From Carallia brachiata (lineage: Eukaryota; Streptophyta; Magnoliopsida; Malpighiales; Rhizophoraceae): a DNA stretch of 64,000 bases. The stretch covers positions 2,724,469 to 2,788,468 of the forward strand of contig JADCRB010000035.1 in NCBI GenBank assembly GCA_021464245.1, read 5' to 3'. Position numbers and translations under genes: made by a program. Below the pieces are notes generated by a model. The model worked only from the letters and a program-made list of their open reading frames with translations. It did no database searches and was not told the DNA's origin. Positions 61,557 through 64,000 of the stretch are shown here, one piece after another (the stretch's first letter is position 1; each line of letters begins with the position of its first letter).

Positions 61557-63857
61557 ATGGAGTACAGATGTGTGAAATGTGGATTTCCGATCAAAACGCT
61601 GTTCGTGCAATACTCGCCCGGAAACATTCGGCTCATGAAATGTGTAAAGCTCGTTTCTTTTGTTCTCTTTTTTATTTTTATTTTTTTTTAGTGCTTTCCC
61701 TTTCTGTTAAAATTCCCATTTGAGAATTTGAACTAACCTCAATTTTTTTTTTTTTTTTAATTTTGGGTGGGAGGTTTAGGAGAATTGCAAAGCAGTTGCA
61801 GACGAGTATATTGAATGTGAATTCATGGTCGATTTTATGTCTCTCCGTTCTTCTGTTACTTTAATTATGTTCTTCTGCTTTACTTGCTGAAATTTGCTTA
61901 GTTTTTTTTTTTCTTCAAATTCGACCTTCGCCTTGATATTTCTTCCTACCCCTTTTGAATGGGTGGGGTGTAGATTATCTTAATAGATTTGATTCTGCAC
62001 AAGCCACAAGCTTATAGGCATCTACTCTATAATGTGCTTTTTCAAGAAACTGCAAAATTCCAGGTACAAGTAGAGCTTGCTTTGATGATCTCCCCCTGCT
62101 GCCTTTTTTGAGTCCCTTTACATATTAAATTTACTCAAACAGTGAATGATTGCTGTTACGGCATCTAAAATGGATAACTGACGCTTTCGCGGGGTTTTGT
62201 TTGCAGGGCCTGTTGTGGAAGTCCAGCTTTGGGTTTCTTGTTCTGGATGCTTGTATCCATTCTCATGATGATAGTCCTTTTTGGTTTAGGCTTACGTCCC
62301 CTATGATTGCTTAATTTCATGACTTTGATATAATTTGAATACCTTACCAATGCAAGACAGAAGTTTGCTTTTGGAAGGAAATAAGGAACAGTGGGGTTCT
62401 TCTATCAGCTTTGTTTGGATATCTCAAAAGGTTAGTAATGCTAGTGGGTGTGATGAAAACTTTTGGTCCTAAATTCTAATGGGCTTTTTTTTTTTTTTTT
62501 GTTTTAATTTGTGAGTAATGGGCTAACCATTGTCTTAATTCAGGTGTTCGTGGATGTCTTTGTAGCAAATTTTCTGTTTCTTTGCATTTTTCTTCTTGCA
62601 ATGAAGATTTTTCTGAAATCAGTGGTTGGAGTCTCCAGGTAGTCTTTTGCTACAGCTTGAAGCTGAACTCTCTTTTTGGATAGCTGCTGGTTTGGCAACA
62701 CTAGAGTATGATATAATTCTTAAGGGAGAAAAAAAAAAGACTATAGTAAGTAACCTAAAAGATCAAGGAAAAACATAATAATAAGAAAGGATGAAGCCCC
62801 AAGAAAAATTGCAAAAGAATATCAAACATAACACAGAGCACTACAAATATCACAAAGAAACATGGACTAGGCATCAAGAACATACAGAAAATGAAAAAAA
62901 AAAAAAAAATTGCATCATATCACTAAATAAAACGCCTATTTAAGAGGAAAACATACCTTAGTGGGATTCGCATAAAAGAGAGTGATTGCTTGGTGTTTGA
63001 CACTGAATCCCACCCCTCATCTACAACATCCGAGCTAGTTTCACCTCTGTGACCAGAATCATTGCCGGTGCTTCTGTTGCGGCTGTTGGGGCTACTGTTG
63101 GATTTTTGTGAATCTTATTACTGTCAGGGGCAGCCTTTAATTTTATAACTCTAGTAACATGTCATCATGGAATTTCTTGTAGACTATGAACAAATAGGAT
63201 GGATAGAGTTTTTGGGTGACATGTGGGATTGTTGAGTCTCTGAAATCTGTCTATTTATGTAGATGCACCTGTAAGTCATATTATTGATTGTGGGAAAATA
63301 AAAGTTCATGTGGGAAACACATGTTCTAATGAGAAATCAAAGTTTGGCATTGTTATCACTTTCTGGGAAGCGTATGACACAATTGGGTGAAATGACCATT
63401 AATCATCATTCAGGATTGTGTCTGCAAAGAAGAATGGACAGACAAGTGGGCTTTCAGTAGTCATGTCGAATATGATATATATGCTGCTGTAATATAACCT
63501 TACCAATGTTCTTTATCCGTTTTACTATCTCTAATCAAATGTAGAGAAGAAGAAGATCATAATTGACTTACTCTTAGAGTCTCACTAAACATTACAGGTT
63601 GAAAGAATTTTGTCTTGCAATGATTGTTTCAAGTTACTTCAAGATCGGGCTTATTGCCATGATGGTATAACTTCTGGATATAATTTGTTTCATTGTTCAC
63701 ATTTCTACCATGTAATCATTTTAGCCTTCTCTGTTACACATGTGAAGTTTGATTCCTTAACTATGAATGGGCATTCTACAGGTCTGGGAATTTCCTCCGT
63801 CAGTGGTTTCTGTCATCGATCTATTTGTTTTATCGTCCAACATAGTGGCATTACAAG
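61557..63857 (+). CDS. ARV1: ARV1-family ER membrane protein (3' end outside window)
   Basis: ER multi-pass protein needed for sterol distribution and, in yeast and animals, for GPI-anchor synthesis. Exons: 61557-61643, 61780-61827, 61974-62063, 62207-62252, 62357-62430, 62544-62638, 63598-63664, 63782-63857, all GT-AG and in phase; about 195 residues lie in the window. The N terminus MEYRCVKCGFPIKTLFVQYS begins the ARV homology domain, with zinc-type cysteines Cys5, Cys8, Cys29 and Cys32 (CX2C-X20-CX2C). Then come LIDLILHKPQAYRHLLYNVL, GLLWKSSFGFLVLDA, a hydrophobic segment VANFLFLCIFLLAM, VSSYFKIGLIAMM and VWEFPPSVVSVIDLFVLSSN, matching plant ARV1 in order. About 40 C-terminal residues should follow. 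No frameshift is seen. The long intron before exon 7 is 959 bases. Confidence 0.93.
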
Positions 63858-64000
63858 GTCAGATGAATAAGTGTTTATTTTCTTTTGGCAAAACTACATG
63901 CACGAACAATGGTCTTACTGCAGTAATTGTTGTGATGCTTCTTTTCTCCGCACTCAAGGGACCATTCAATGCATGCTGGTCTTAATAACCAATTTGCTGA
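63858..64000 (+). other. Last ARV1 intron reaching the window edge
   Basis: Starts with the donor GTCAGA at 63858. GTCTTAATAACC at about 63980 could begin a V-L-I-T like continuation, but it has no AG in front of it, so I leave the last exon unplaced. Confidence 0.5.

Noticed and set aside
63975..64000. Start of the last ARV1 exon at GTCTTAATAACC
   Set aside because: There is no AG acceptor directly before it and too little sequence remains to judge.

Overview
This is nuclear DNA from a flowering plant, most likely a eudicot. It is AT-rich and repeat-dense, and its multi-exon genes have GT-AG introns. The proteins are plant families: LHY/CCA1 clock Myb, plant ATG1 kinase, NGATHA-type B3 factor, soluble pyrophosphatase and ARV1. 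I cannot name the species.

Layout. 1-5691: Ty3/gypsy retrotransposon on the minus strand, decayed, entering from the left edge and ending in an 819-bp LTR with an adjacent initiator-tRNA primer site. A 1290-bp Mutator-like element (1692-2981, 9-bp target duplication) sits inside it and carries a piece of plastid 16S rRNA gene. 5692-8070: AT-rich spacer with a long hairpin and the LHY promoter. 8090-15420: LHY-like clock gene (+). 15540-20900: ATG1-like autophagy kinase (-), tail to tail with LHY. 20900-25560: spacer with a foldback element and a receptor-kinase fragment. 25577-28503: soluble inorganic pyrophosphatase (+). 28776-50300: about 21 kb with no confident host gene. It holds a transposon filled with a GA minisatellite, several foldback elements, an inverted pair of about 0.5-kb repeats, a LINE RNase H relic broken by a MITE, and a decayed hAT transposase. 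51302-52560: NGATHA-like B3 gene (+). 53100-61450: repeats and spacer. 61557 to the right edge: ARV1 gene (+), last exon not in the window.

The five host genes form no pathway together; this is an ordinary gene island pattern separated by transposon-rich DNA. Both intact-looking genes (LHY, ARV1) read cleanly. ATG1, pyrophosphatase and the B3 gene carry four single-base deletions in otherwise conserved coding sequence, three of them in short A runs, with every splice site intact. I read these as probable assembly errors rather than decay, but only reads can settle it.

I found no convincing new biological system. The best candidates for a second look are the gene-capturing Mutator-like element with plastid 16S sequence, the indel pattern, the B3 leader ORF that overlaps the main start, and the large inverted pair at 38.9-41.6 kb.
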